From: JAKQHY01 sp034429475
GTDB lineage: Bacteria > Chloroflexota > Anaerolineae > B4-G1 > SLSP01
Assembly: GCA_034429475.1 (NCBI GenBank)
Contig: DAOUGD010000110.1
Coordinates: 8,427-72,426, forward strand
Length of the DNA stretch: 64,000 bases
Direction of reading: 5' to 3'
This document shows, piece after piece, positions 8,190-16,621 of this stretch (the first letter of the stretch is position 1; each line of letters opens with the position of its first letter). A program made the position numbers and the translations under genes. The notes beneath the pieces were generated by a model. That model did no database searches and was not told the origin of the DNA. It saw only the letters and a program-made list of their open reading frames with translations.

Positions 8190-9329
8190 ATGCAAGGTAA
8201 ACGTTTTTTTCGAGTGATGCTGCCGTTGTTGGTCGCTGTGGTGGGTCTGGCGACGCTGCTGTGGCTACAGCCGCCGACGCCCTCCCAGGCCCAGGGCGGC
8301 GGGATTGTGGTTGACAAGCAATTGGGCCGTACTAGCAACGTAGTCTACGTGGGGGAATACATCACGTTTACCATCCGCGTCCGCAACGATTCGGCCTTTA
8401 CCGTCACCGTGTTGCCGGTGACCGATGAATACAACATTGCGGTGTTGGCTTACGCCGACGCCAGTGTCGCGCCGGACAATGTGGATACGGCGGCGGGGCA
8501 AATTGACTGGAACGATCTAACTGAAACTTTCGGCGACCTGGCGCCTGGTCAGGAGATCATGTTGGTCGTTGGCTTCATTGCGGAACACCCGGCTCCGGCA
8601 GTGGTCAACTACGCGGCGGCGCATGACGCGATTAACTCTAACGGCGAGGTGATCGGTGGGGAAGATGAGAGCGACGCCAACGAATCGGTCGGCGGCAGCG
8701 CGCCTGTCACCAAAACCCTCACAGCGCAGGTCGGCGTGTTAGTCACCTTTACCGTCGAGGTGCATAACAACGGCTACACCACGATGACGGAAGTGTTGCT
8801 GGAAGACGTTTATGATCCGTTGTCGCTGGCCTTTTTCTATGCCATTCCCTCGCCCGATCAATGGGATTTCAACGTGGGGCTTTTGCGTTGGACTGATCTC
8901 ACTCTCTATACCGGCGATATTCCGCCGCAGGGGATGGTGACGGTGACAACGGTGTTCACTACCATTGGTGACATCGGCGCGGGGACGGTCAATTCAGCCA
9001 GCGTGGTGGCGGCCGGCGATTGGTACGGCAACGATGTCACCGGCGGCGCCGGCGAAGTTCCCATCACCATCATTGACCGCCCTGGCGGCCCACGCCCCAC
9101 GCCTACCGCGCAACCCACGCCTACCGCGCAGGCGCAATCCACGCCGCAGCCGCAGGCCACCCCCACGCCTTATCCTACCCCCACGCTTTATCCCACGCCC
9201 ACCCCCTTCGTGCCGCTTCTGCCGGAGACCGGTCATGGCGGCGGCCAGGGATGGTCGCCGTGGTGGGCGCTGGCCGTTTTGACGCTTGCGGCAGGGATTG
9301 GGTTATTTGCGCGCCGCAAACCCGCCTGA
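8190..9329 (+). CDS. Secreted surface protein with two DUF11-like domains and an LPETG sorting tail
   Basis: 379 residues from the ATG at 8190; a purine-rich site (GGAGAGAGGGGGAG) sits just upstream, and the earlier in-frame start at 8133 lacks one. Order: signal peptide ending near SQAQGG (about residue 33), two beta-sandwich repeats typical of DUF11 surface modules (about 35-165 and 170-300; 'yvGeyitFTirVrN', 'gvlvtFTVevhN'), a Pro/Thr/Gln linker (PTPTAQPTPTAQ and PYPTPTLYPTPTP), then LPETG at 9219-9233, a hydrophobic stretch and a final RRK. That tail is the classical substrate signal of sortase transpeptidases, which anchor proteins to the cell wall. No sortase gene is in the window. An adhesive or stalk-like role is inference. 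Confidence 0.8.
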   Translation: MQGKRFFRVMLPLLVAVVGLATLLWLQPPTPSQAQGGGIVVDKQLGRTSNVVYVGEYITFTIRVRNDSAFTVTVLPVTDEYNIAVLAYADASVAPDNVDTAAGQIDWNDLTETFGDLAPGQEIMLVVGFIAEHPAPAVVNYAAAHDAINSNGEVIGGEDESDANESVGGSAPVTKTLTAQVGVLVTFTVEVHNNGYTTMTEVLLEDVYDPLSLAFFYAIPSPDQWDFNVGLLRWTDLTLYTGDIPPQGMVTVTTVFTTIGDIGAGTVNSASVVAAGDWYGNDVTGGAGEVPITIIDRPGGPRPTPTAQPTPTAQAQSTPQPQATPTPYPTPTLYPTPTPFVPLLPETGHGGGQGWSPWWALAVLTLAAGIGLFARRKPA

Positions 9330-9375
9330 GCCGTTCGTCTCGGTGGAGGCCGCCCTGCGCATCCGCATTAACAGC

Positions 9376-9411
9376 GTGTTTTTGCGAACGGTACGCCGTC
9401 CGCAAAAACAC
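9376..9411. terminator. Strong hairpin terminator after the surface-protein gene
   Basis: GTGTTTTTGCG (9376-9386) pairs with CGCAAAAACAC (9401-9411). The 14-base interior itself pairs ACGG with CCGT around TACG. Only one mismatch lies in a 16-bp stem. It is followed by another short hairpin at 9424-9437. Confidence 0.6.
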
Positions 9412-9423
9412 TTCCATTCATTC

Positions 9424-9437
9424 GCCGCTTTAGCGGC
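9424..9437. repeat. GCCGCTTTAGCGGC hairpin, copy 1
   Basis: A 14-base inverted repeat. The same sequence, as its reverse complement, recurs at 63012-63025, 53 kb away, also between genes. Confidence 0.6.
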
Positions 9438-9457
9438 CCACTTTCAAGGAGGTTCTG

Positions 9458-10456
9458 ATGGACTATCGTTCTTTAGGACGCACCGGCGTTATGGTCTCGC
9501 CGCTATGTTTGGGGGCGATGAATTTCGGCGGCCCAACGGATGAGGCGGATTCGATCGCCATCATCAACTTCGCGCTGGATAGCGGGATCAACTTCATTGA
9601 CACGGCCAACGTCTATAACGGCGGCGAGAGCGAACGCATTGTGGGCAAAGCGCTCAAGGAGAACGGCAAGCGGGAACATGTGGTGCTGGCGACAAAGGTG
9701 CACGGGCGCATGGGCAACGGCCCGAACGACCAGGGCAACTCGCGCTACCACATCCTCAAAGCCTGCGAGGACTCGCTGCGCCGCCTCCAAACCGACCATA
9801 TTGACCTCTACCAACTGCACCGTCCCGACCTTGTCGTGCCGCAGGATGAGACCCTGCGCGCCTGCGATGACCTGGTGCGCGCGGGCAAAGTGCGCTACAT
9901 TGGCTGCTCCACCTACCCGGCGTGGCTGGTGATGGAGGCGCTGGCGACCAGCGAGCAGCTCGGCATCGCCCGCTACATCAGCGAGCAGCCGCCTTACAAT
10001 CTGCTCGACCGGCGCATTGAAAATGAGCTGATCCCGCTCTGTCAGAAGTACGGTCTGGCGTTGCTGCCCTGGTCGCCGCTGGCCGGGGGGATTTTGGCGG
10101 GGCGCTATCAGCAGAAGGATGCGTACCCGGAAGGCTCGCGCGCGGAACGCTCCGGCGCGATGTTCCGCGACCGGGTGACGCAGACCGGGTTGGACGTGGC
10201 GGTAGCCCTGGGCCATCTGGCCCAGGAACGCGGCCTGACCTCCTCGCAGCTTGCGCTGCTCTGGTGCAAGGATCAGCCCGGCGTTACCGCGCCCATCATC
10301 GGCCCGCGCACGATGGCGCACCTCGAAGACGCCCTGCCGCTGCTGGAGATGACGTTGTCCGACGCGGATCGCCCACTCTTCGACGCCCTCGTCCATCCCG
10401 GTAACGCCGTCGCCGACTTCCACAACAGCAACCCGTGGATGAAGGCCAGAATTTAG
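9458..10456 (+). CDS. Aldo/keto reductase
   Basis: 332 residues of the AKR (beta/alpha)8 family. The catalytic tetrad is visible: D48, Y53 (DTANVY), K80 (ATKVHG) and H121 (LYQLHRPD). NADPH-dependent enzymes of this type reduce aldehydes and ketones, including sugars. The N-terminus MDYRSLGRTG and 'LGAMNFGG' match the AKR11/12/YajO-like group. AAGGAGG lies 8 bases before the ATG. It is followed on the same strand by an acetyl xylan esterase, so a role in carbohydrate or aldehyde metabolism is a reasonable inference. The stop codon overlaps the first unit of a tandem repeat. Confidence 0.9.
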   Translation: MDYRSLGRTGVMVSPLCLGAMNFGGPTDEADSIAIINFALDSGINFIDTANVYNGGESERIVGKALKENGKREHVVLATKVHGRMGNGPNDQGNSRYHILKACEDSLRRLQTDHIDLYQLHRPDLVVPQDETLRACDDLVRAGKVRYIGCSTYPAWLVMEALATSEQLGIARYISEQPPYNLLDRRIENELIPLCQKYGLALLPWSPLAGGILAGRYQQKDAYPEGSRAERSGAMFRDRVTQTGLDVAVALGHLAQERGLTSSQLALLWCKDQPGVTAPIIGPRTMAHLEDALPLLEMTLSDADRPLFDALVHPGNAVADFHNSNPWMKARI

Positions 10457-10567
10457 GAGTTGCGAGTGAGGAGTTGCGAGTGAGGAGTTGCGAGTGAGGA
10501 GTTGCGAGTGAGGAGTTGCGAGTGAGGGGTTGCGAGTCGCTTCATTCCTAACTCCTAACTCCTAATT
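10455..10567. repeat. Tandem 14-mer array with reverse-complement partner
   Basis: Six near-perfect units of AGGAGTTGCGAGTG run from 10455 to 10538, starting inside the TAG of the reductase gene. Then comes TTCATTCCTAACTCC followed by more CTAACTC words, partly complementary to the array. The same words recur at 16534-16620 and 16851-16972. Confidence 0.85.
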
Positions 10568-10592
10568 TTTCTTACAGGAGGATACAAAAACT

Positions 10593-11567
10593 ATGCCATT
10601 AACGTTTGATTTCCCACTGGAGAAGCTGAAGACGTATCAGGGGATCAATCCCCGGCCGGTGGATTTTGACGGCTATTGGGACGCGGCGCTGGCCGAGATG
10701 CGCGCGCTCGATCCGCAGGTGGCGCTGACGCCGGCGGCGTTCCAGGCCCCGTTCGCCGACTGCTACGATATGACCTTCACCGGCGTCGGCGGCGCGCGGA
10801 TTTACGCCAAGCTGCTCAAGCCGAAGGCCGCGCCCGCGCCCCATCCCGCCATCCTGATGTTCCACGGCTACTCTGGCGATTCCGGCGACTGGGCCGAAAA
10901 GCTGGGGTACGTAGCGGCGGGCTTCACCGTGGCCGCGCTCGACTGCCGGGGGCAGGGCGGGCGCTCGGAGGATGTGGGCGGCGTGATCGGCAACACCCTG
11001 CACGGGCACATCATCCGCGGGCTGGATGAGGCGCTTCAGGGCCGACCGCAGAAGCTGTATTACCGCCAGATGTTCCTCGACACGGCGCAGCTCGCCAAGA
11101 TCGTGATGGAGATGCCCGACGTGGACCCCGTGCGCGTCGGGGCGACGGGCGGCAGCCAGGGGGGCGCGCTGACGGTGGCCTGCATCGCGCTGGAGCCGCG
11201 CATTCAGCGGGCCGCGCCGGTGTATCCCTTTCTCAGTGACTACAAGCGCGTCTGGGAGATGGATCAGGACACAAACGCCTACTCCGAACTGCGCGAGTAC
11301 TTCCGCCGCTTTGATCCCCGCCACGAGGCGGAGGATGCAGTCTTTGAGAAGCTCGGCTACGTGGATATTCAGCACCTCGCGCGGCGCATCCGCGCCAACG
11401 TGCAGTGGCACATCGGCCTGCGTGACACGATCTGCCCGCCCTCCACGCAGTTTGCCGCCTACAACAAAATCACGTCCGACAAGCAGATGGTCATCTACCC
11501 CGACTTCGGCCACGAAGGGCTGAAGGGCAACAATGACCTCATCTTCGACTTTATGATGGGGTTGTAA
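10593..11567 (+). CDS. Acetyl xylan esterase / cephalosporin-C deacetylase family (AXE1, CE7)
   Basis: 324 residues, the usual length for CE7 esterases. N-terminal FDFPLEKLKTYQGINPRP is typical. The catalytic triad is visible: S188 in GGSQGG, D278 in LRDTICPP and H307 in FGHEGL. These alpha/beta hydrolases remove acetyl groups from xylo-oligosaccharides and other small acetylated compounds, normally inside the cell. No signal peptide is seen, which fits. CAGGAGG lies 14-20 bases before the ATG. It directly abuts the following GNAT gene (TAAGTG), suggesting coupled translation. The context with an aldo/keto reductase suggests processing of imported acetylated sugars. Confidence 0.9.
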   Translation: MPLTFDFPLEKLKTYQGINPRPVDFDGYWDAALAEMRALDPQVALTPAAFQAPFADCYDMTFTGVGGARIYAKLLKPKAAPAPHPAILMFHGYSGDSGDWAEKLGYVAAGFTVAALDCRGQGGRSEDVGGVIGNTLHGHIIRGLDEALQGRPQKLYYRQMFLDTAQLAKIVMEMPDVDPVRVGATGGSQGGALTVACIALEPRIQRAAPVYPFLSDYKRVWEMDQDTNAYSELREYFRRFDPRHEAEDAVFEKLGYVDIQHLARRIRANVQWHIGLRDTICPPSTQFAAYNKITSDKQMVIYPDFGHEGLKGNNDLIFDFMMGL

Positions 11568-12380
11568 GTGTACGAGCTGGCGCTTGCCGACTACGCGCGG
11601 GTGCGGCCGCTGTTTGCCGGACTGCGTTACAACCTGGCGGTAGATTCTATCCTGGACGGCAACACGCCCGCCTGGGTCTACGTGGACGACGTCGCCGATC
11701 CGCGCACGGCCTGGCTGTGGGACATGCAGGGGGAGATCTTCATCGCGGGTGAAACGCAGAACGCGACGACAAACCGGGCGCTCGCCGAACTGATCACCGG
11801 CAAGGCGATTCCCCACGCGCGGGCGCGCTACATCCCTGCCTTCACGGTGTTCTACGACACCCCCGCCTGGGAATCGCAGTGGGGGATGCTCTTTCCGGGA
11901 CTCCAGGCGGAGCTAACGCGGCGTCGGTATTATGATTTTATCAAACCGGCGGTGAAATGGCGCGCGGTGCGTCCGGTTGGCAGCTCTATCGTTCGCTTGA
12001 ATGCCCACTGGCTGGTGCAGCGCGACATCTACAATATGAAGCAGGTGTTGGGCTGGGTAGATTCCTTCTGGCGCACGCACGCGGACTTTTTGCGAACCGG
12101 CTTTGGTTTCTGTCTCTTGCATGAGGGCGCCATTGCGAGTTGGTGTCTGACCGTTTTTGTGAGTGGTCATGCGTATGAGTTGGGGGTGGCGACGGCGCCG
12201 GAATATCGCGGGCATGGCTATGCGCTGGCGGTCGCGGCCCGCAGCGTCGCCTTTTGCGCCGAGCGCGGCTGGACGCCGCATTGGCATTGCGAGGAGGATA
12301 ACATTGCCTCGTGGCGCATCGCCAATCGAATCGGTTTCATCAATCCGACACCCTATACGGTCTACCGTATTACCCTGTAG
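11568..12380 (+). CDS. GNAT family N-acetyltransferase
   Basis: 270 residues. The C-terminal half (about 170-270) holds the GNAT fold: ELGVATAPEYRGHGYALAVAA is motif A, which binds the pyrophosphate of acetyl-CoA, and HCEEDNIASWRIANRIGF is motif B. The N-terminal half is less conserved and resembles the GNAT_acetyltran (PF12746-like) layout. The start is a GTG immediately after the TAA of the esterase gene, with no separate ribosome site, so it should be translated by re-initiation. Substrate unknown. Pairing with a deacetylase of sugars is suggestive but not evidence of function. Confidence 0.8.
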   Translation: MYELALADYARVRPLFAGLRYNLAVDSILDGNTPAWVYVDDVADPRTAWLWDMQGEIFIAGETQNATTNRALAELITGKAIPHARARYIPAFTVFYDTPAWESQWGMLFPGLQAELTRRRYYDFIKPAVKWRAVRPVGSSIVRLNAHWLVQRDIYNMKQVLGWVDSFWRTHADFLRTGFGFCLLHEGAIASWCLTVFVSGHAYELGVATAPEYRGHGYALAVAARSVAFCAERGWTPHWHCEEDNIASWRIANRIGFINPTPYTVYRITL

Positions 12381-12411
12381 CGATTTGCGTGGCGCTAAAC
12401 TTGCCTGTCCT

Positions 12412-12453
12412 AAAAGGAAGAGCGGTGAGAATTTTCTCACCGCTCTTCCTTTT
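12412..12453. terminator. Bidirectional rho-independent terminator
   Basis: AAAAGGAAGAGCGGTGAGA pairs perfectly with its complement across ATTT (19-20 bp), with A-run on one side and T-run on the other. It sits between the convergent acetyltransferase and thiol-protein genes and can serve both. Confidence 0.9.
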
Positions 12454-12457
12454 TCGT

Positions 12458-13849
12458 TTATGGGCGTTTTTTCTGTTGCCGTCGTTTGTGTTGACGCGAG
12501 ACTGTCTCGCTGCCGATGGTGATGCCAAAGCTTGGCAAAATTTTGCGATGCAGCAGGAGTATCAGCATCGCCAAACCGAAGGCCACGGCGAAGATGATCA
12601 GTGAGTGGCCCAGGTTGTCCATCAGCTTGGGATTGATCAACATCACCACCGCCAGCGTCAACATCAGTGATCCGCCGATGAGTTTCAGGATGCGGCCATG
12701 CTTCTCTTCCAGTCGGCTGGATTTTAACGTGAACACTGCCGTCAGGAAGATGGCCAGTTCGTCAATCTGATAGATGAGCATGTAGAGCGCGAGCAAGAGC
12801 ACAAAGGCGAGCGGCGTGACTTCATGGGCGGTGAGGATATTTGTCCACAGCACGGGGAAGCCCGCCGTGCAGGAGAATTCGATGAGGGAGACGCCCGCCG
12901 ACATCACGACCGTCGCGCTAATCAGCCCCCAAAGCGAATCACCGGCGTTCATCACGCGACGGATGTTTTGGTAGATGCCGGGCTTCTTGTCGTCGGCGAT
13001 GGTGAACGAGAGACCCTCTTTGTACCAGAAGTAGTCTTTGATGTTCACAACCGCGAAGAACAATGCGATCAGGGCTACCACGACTTGAATCCAGCCCAGA
13101 AAGCTCACGACGGTGAAGATGGTGAAAAGTCCGGCGATGAAGAGGGCATACACCAGCGACGTTACTGTGAGGAAAACGACGCCGATGATCAGAATTTTCT
13201 TGCGGGAGCCGGTGTGCAACGTCATCGCCAACAGGATGGAGAGCACCCACAGCGAGCAAGGATTAAAGCCGTCAACGAAGGCAATGAGCGCCGTGCTGAG
13301 GGCGAGCGATTGGGTGTTGAGGTTGACTTCGCCGATCAAGGGAACCTTGAGCGTGCCGGTCTGGGTGGCCTCGGCGATGATTTCGTCGGAAGATTTCTCG
13401 TGCCCCGGCATGATGCCCGCGCCGGCGTCCTGACAGCCGCTTTCAATACATGCCACCGCGTAGGCTTCGATCTCTTCGCCCATGTCCTGGGTGAAGCCGA
13501 TCCAGTAACGTCCCCCGATGAATGTGACCGGGACGCCGCTTGGGGTGAAATTGAAGGCAGCGGCCATTTTGTTGAACAAATTCCGGTTGGCGGCGTGGTA
13601 CCAGACCTCGAAATCTTCCACCTTGAGCTGCGGATAGCGCCGGGCCAGGTCTTCCAAAAAAGGTTCCTCCTCGGCGCAATGAGGACAGCCTTCTCCCCAG
13701 AAAAAGTAGATGTACACCGTATTCTGCTGCGACTCCTGCGCCTGTGCGGACGTGATCCCCCACAGGCTTCCTAACAGACTGACGGTGATGATTATCCCTA
13801 TCTGGAGTATTGTGGTTAGCAGATTTCTCTGATTCGATATGACGTTCAA
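12458..13849 (-). CDS. Thioredoxin-like / DsbD-CcdA-like membrane thiol protein
   Basis: 463 residues. Signal-anchor (about 8-35), then a thioredoxin/glutaredoxin-like domain with GCPHC as the redox pair, then six or seven transmembrane helices. Two cysteines sit in the membrane part in CcdA-like settings (DGFNPCSLW and EFSCTAGFPVLW), as in proteins that carry electrons across the membrane to extracytoplasmic thiols. I place the start at the TTG (13849) because a perfect AGGAGG lies 8 bases before it. The GTG at 13867 would put that ribosome site inside the gene. It has its own consensus promoter downstream of copA. Proximity to copper genes suggests thiol repair or copper delivery; that link is inference. 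Confidence 0.8.
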   Translation of the reverse strand: MNVISNQRNLLTTILQIGIIITVSLLGSLWGITSAQAQESQQNTVYIYFFWGEGCPHCAEEEPFLEDLARRYPQLKVEDFEVWYHAANRNLFNKMAAAFNFTPSGVPVTFIGGRYWIGFTQDMGEEIEAYAVACIESGCQDAGAGIMPGHEKSSDEIIAEATQTGTLKVPLIGEVNLNTQSLALSTALIAFVDGFNPCSLWVLSILLAMTLHTGSRKKILIIGVVFLTVTSLVYALFIAGLFTIFTVVSFLGWIQVVVALIALFFAVVNIKDYFWYKEGLSFTIADDKKPGIYQNIRRVMNAGDSLWGLISATVVMSAGVSLIEFSCTAGFPVLWTNILTAHEVTPLAFVLLLALYMLIYQIDELAIFLTAVFTLKSSRLEEKHGRILKLIGGSLMLTLAVVMLINPKLMDNLGHSLIIFAVAFGLAMLILLLHRKILPSFGITIGSETVSRQHKRRQQKKRP

Positions 13850-13900
13850 GATTGCAGCCTCCTGCACACTGATGGATTATCCGCCCTTCTCCGAGGGGGG

Positions 13901-13928
13901 ATTATAGTGGGTTGTAAGGCTTTGTCAA
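13901..13928 (-). promoter_or_regulatory. Consensus promoter of the membrane thiol protein
   Basis: On the minus strand TTGACA, 16 bases, TATAAT: both hexamers perfect. It lies about 50 bases before the TTG start and makes the gene independent of copA transcription. Confidence 0.8.
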
Positions 13929-13935
13929 AAAAGTT

Positions 13936-14000
13936 TCAACGGATTCAACGGATTGAACGGAAGCATTCTAAAATCTGCTTAATCTGCTCAATCTGCTGAC
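13936..14000. repeat. Short-word repeat (CAACGGATT / AATCTGCT)
   Basis: Three copies of an AACGGATT-type word, then four of an AATCTGCTN-type word. The same words occur at 28335-28370, 30660-30736 and 49340-49411. Confidence 0.7.
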
Positions 14001-14016
14001 CGAAAAGCCCTGCCGT

Positions 14017-16524
14017 TCACGTAGCCCGGTAGGCGCGCAGCCGCAAGCTGTTGGTGACGACGAACACGCTGCTGAACGCCATCGCGCCCGCCGCCAGCAT
14101 CGGATTCATCAACCCCACCGCCGCCGCCGGGATGAGAATGACGTTGTAGAAGAACGCCCAGAAGAGGTTCTGCTTGATGGTGCGCAGCGTGCGCCGCGAG
14201 AGTGCGATGGCCCGCGCCACGCCCCCCAAGTCGCCGCTGATGAGCACGACGGGCGCCGAGGCCATCGCCACGTCCGTGCCCGTGCCGATGGCGATTCCCA
14301 CGTCGGCCTGGGCCAGCGCGGGCGCGTCGTTGACGCCGTCGCCCACCATCGCCACGATTTCGCCGGCGGCTTGCAACTGCTTCACTTCGGCAGCCTTGGC
14401 GCCGGGGAGCACCTCCGCCAGCACGCGCTCCACGCCGACTTGCCGCGCAATCGCTTCCGCCGTCTGGCGGTTGTCGCCGGTGAGCATCGCCACGCGCAAG
14501 CCGAGGGCGTGCAAGTTCGCAATCGCCGCCGCCGAGCTGTCCTTCACCGTGTCCGCCACCGCGATCACGCCGACCACCGCACCATCCACCACCACCAGCA
14601 TTGCCGTTTTGCCCTCGCCCTGCAAGCGCATGACATCCGCTTCCCACCCATTCAGCGGCAGTCCGCGCTCCGTCATCATCCGCAGATTGCCGACGAGCAC
14701 CTCGCGCCCCTCCACCTGCGCCGCGACGCCGTGCCCGGCCTCCGCCTGGAAGCCCTCCGGCGCAACGAGCGTCAGTCCCCGATTCCCGGCCTCCGCTACA
14801 ATGGCTTCCCCCAGGGGATGCTCGCTGCCCTTTTCTACCGAAGCAGCCAGACGCAGTACCTCGTCAGGAGTCAGGAGTAAGGAGTAAGGAGTAGGGGAGA
14901 TCTGATCCGCCGATCCGCTGATCCGCCGATCCGCCGATCCGCAATTCGTCATTCGTAATTCGTTATTCGTCACCACGTCCGTCACCGCCGGCTGTCCTTT
15001 CGTGATCGTGCCGGTTTTGTCGAGGACGACGGTGGTGAGGCGGCCGGCGCGTTCCAGGGCCTCGCCGGATTTGAGCAGGATGCCGAGTTCCGCGCCCTTG
15101 CCCGTGCCGACCATCACGGCGGTGGGCGTCGCCAGCCCCATGGCGCAGGGGCACGCGATCACGAGCACGGCGACTGTGTGAATCAGCGCGCGGGTGAACT
15201 GGCTCACGTCGGCATCCGGCGCCAGCGGCACGAAGAAGTACCACGCCAGCCCGGTGAGCAGCGCGATGGCGATGACGGCGGGGACGAAGACCGCCGAAAT
15301 CCGGTCGGCCAGCCGTTGGATGGGAGCCTTGCTGCCTTGCGCCTCCTCTACCAGGCGGATGATCTGCGCGAGCGCGGTCTCTTTGCCCACTTTCGTCGCC
15401 TCGAATTTGAGGAGGCCGAGCTGGTTGAGCGTCGCGCCGATGACTGCGCTGCCGGGGCCTTTGGCGACGGGCAGCGATTCGCCGGTGAGCATGGATTCGT
15501 CCACGGAGGACCGCCCCTCGACGACGACGCCGTCCACCGGGAACGTCTCGCCGGGGCGCACGAGCACCAGGTCGCCCACGCGCACGTCGTCCACCGCCAC
15601 TTCCTGCTCCTGCCCGTCGCGGATGACGCGGGCGGTCTTGGCGCGCAGACCCATCAACTTTTTGATGGCTTCGCTGGTGCGGCCCTTGGCGCGCGCTTCA
15701 AGGAACTTGCCGAGTTTGATGAGCGTGATGATGACGGCGGCGGTCTCGAAGTAGACGTGCCCGCCGATCCAGCCGAACGTCACCGGCAGGGAGTAGACGT
15801 AGGCGGCGGAGCTGCCGAGGGCCACGAGTACGTCCATGTTGGCCGCGCCGTTGCGCAGCGCCTTGTAAGCGCCCACGTAGTATTGCCACCCTACGTAGAA
15901 CTGCACCGGCGTCGCCAGCGCGAGCATCAGCCATTTGAACCAGGGCGCGTGCATCCAGGTCATGGGGAACAGCCCCACGTCACTGCCCATCGAAAGGATG
16001 AACAGCGGCACAGTGAAGATCAGCCCGATGATAAGGAAGTACCGTTGCTGCGCGATTTCAGCTTCACGGGCACGGGCTTCTGCGTCCTCGGCGTCGCCGC
16101 CGGTCTCCATCGCCTCGAACCCGGCGGCGGCCACCGCGCGGCGCAAGTCCGCCTGGCTGACGAGGGTGGGGATGTAGCGCACGCGCGCGCGTTCCGCCAC
16201 GAAGTTCACCTGCGCTTCCTGCACGCCTTCGAGCCTGCCGAGCGTCTTTTCGAGCCGCTGCGCGTCGCCCACGTCGCTCATCCGGCGGATCACGAGGTCG
16301 GCCTCGCCGGTAGCTACGCCGTAGCCGGCGCGCTCCACCCGCCCGATGAGGTCGGGCAGGATGACCAGCGCCGGGTCAAATTCCACCGTGGCGCGTTCCG
16401 AAGACAGGTTCACCACAGCGCCCCTCACGCCATTGACCTTCTTCAAGCTGCGTTCTACCGTCGCCACACAATTGGCGCACGTCATCCCGGTGATGGGTAG
16501 GGTTAAGTGTTTAGTTTCAGACAT
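14017..16524 (-). CDS. copA: Copper-exporting P1B-type ATPase
   Basis: 835 residues from the ATG at 16524 (GAGGTG just upstream; a GTG two codons earlier overlaps that site). Order: metal-binding HMA domain with GMTCANC, a second HMA-like domain that has lost its CxxC (MSDVGDA at that place), eight membrane helices with the ion-site CPCAMG, actuator TGES, phosphorylation DKTGT (D502) and hinge GDGVNDAPAL. CPC and the C-terminal-helix N/MSS residues (FYNVILIP, MAFSSVFVVTNS) indicate Cu(I). An in-frame stretch of 35 codons, residues 519-553, made of intergenic-type repeats, separates DKTGT from the nucleotide domain. It follows csoR and copZ on the same strand and is almost certainly repressed by CsoR. 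Confidence 0.95.
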   Translation of the reverse strand: MSETKHLTLPITGMTCANCVATVERSLKKVNGVRGAVVNLSSERATVEFDPALVILPDLIGRVERAGYGVATGEADLVIRRMSDVGDAQRLEKTLGRLEGVQEAQVNFVAERARVRYIPTLVSQADLRRAVAAAGFEAMETGGDAEDAEARAREAEIAQQRYFLIIGLIFTVPLFILSMGSDVGLFPMTWMHAPWFKWLMLALATPVQFYVGWQYYVGAYKALRNGAANMDVLVALGSSAAYVYSLPVTFGWIGGHVYFETAAVIITLIKLGKFLEARAKGRTSEAIKKLMGLRAKTARVIRDGQEQEVAVDDVRVGDLVLVRPGETFPVDGVVVEGRSSVDESMLTGESLPVAKGPGSAVIGATLNQLGLLKFEATKVGKETALAQIIRLVEEAQGSKAPIQRLADRISAVFVPAVIAIALLTGLAWYFFVPLAPDADVSQFTRALIHTVAVLVIACPCAMGLATPTAVMVGTGKGAELGILLKSGEALERAGRLTTVVLDKTGTITKGQPAVTDVVTNNELRMTNCGSADRRISGSADQISPTPYSLLLTPDEVLRLAASVEKGSEHPLGEAIVAEAGNRGLTLVAPEGFQAEAGHGVAAQVEGREVLVGNLRMMTERGLPLNGWEADVMRLQGEGKTAMLVVVDGAVVGVIAVADTVKDSSAAAIANLHALGLRVAMLTGDNRQTAEAIARQVGVERVLAEVLPGAKAAEVKQLQAAGEIVAMVGDGVNDAPALAQADVGIAIGTGTDVAMASAPVVLISGDLGGVARAIALSRRTLRTIKQNLFWAFFYNVILIPAAAVGLMNPMLAAGAMAFSSVFVVTNSLRLRAYRAT
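14866..14970 (-). repeat. In-frame repeat element inside copA
   Basis: 105 bases, exactly 35 codons. On the plus strand it reads four 7-mers (AGGAGTC, then AGGAGTA-type), then five 8-mers (GATCCGCC-type), then four ATTCGTN-type words. The same three words, in similar order, occur between genes at 29341-29465. The encoded residues (NNELRMTNC, GSADRRISGSADQ, PTPYSLLLTP) do not resemble P-type ATPases. Confidence 0.85.
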
Positions 16525-16533
16525 AGTCACCTC

Positions 16534-16620
16534 AGTGAGGAGTGAGGAGTAAGGAGTTAGGGTGGAATCGCCTCACCCGCAACTCCTAACGCCTAACTCG
16601 CAACTCCTAACTCGCAACTC
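16534..16620. repeat. Short-word repeat between copZ and copA
   Basis: GTGAGGAGT / AAGGAGT words on the left, CTAACTCGCAACTC words on the right. The halves are largely reverse complements and could form a hairpin between two co-transcribed genes. Confidence 0.75.
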
Positions 16621-16621
16621 A

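Noticed and set aside
10455..10538. Regular 14-base direct repeats as a possible CRISPR array
   Set aside because: Units are adjacent with no spacers and are too short; no cas genes are present.
15178..16500. 440-residue plus-strand frame opposite copA
   Set aside because: It is an antisense shadow of a clearly real P-type ATPase in high-GC DNA: His/Arg/Gly-rich and without any domain or ribosome site.
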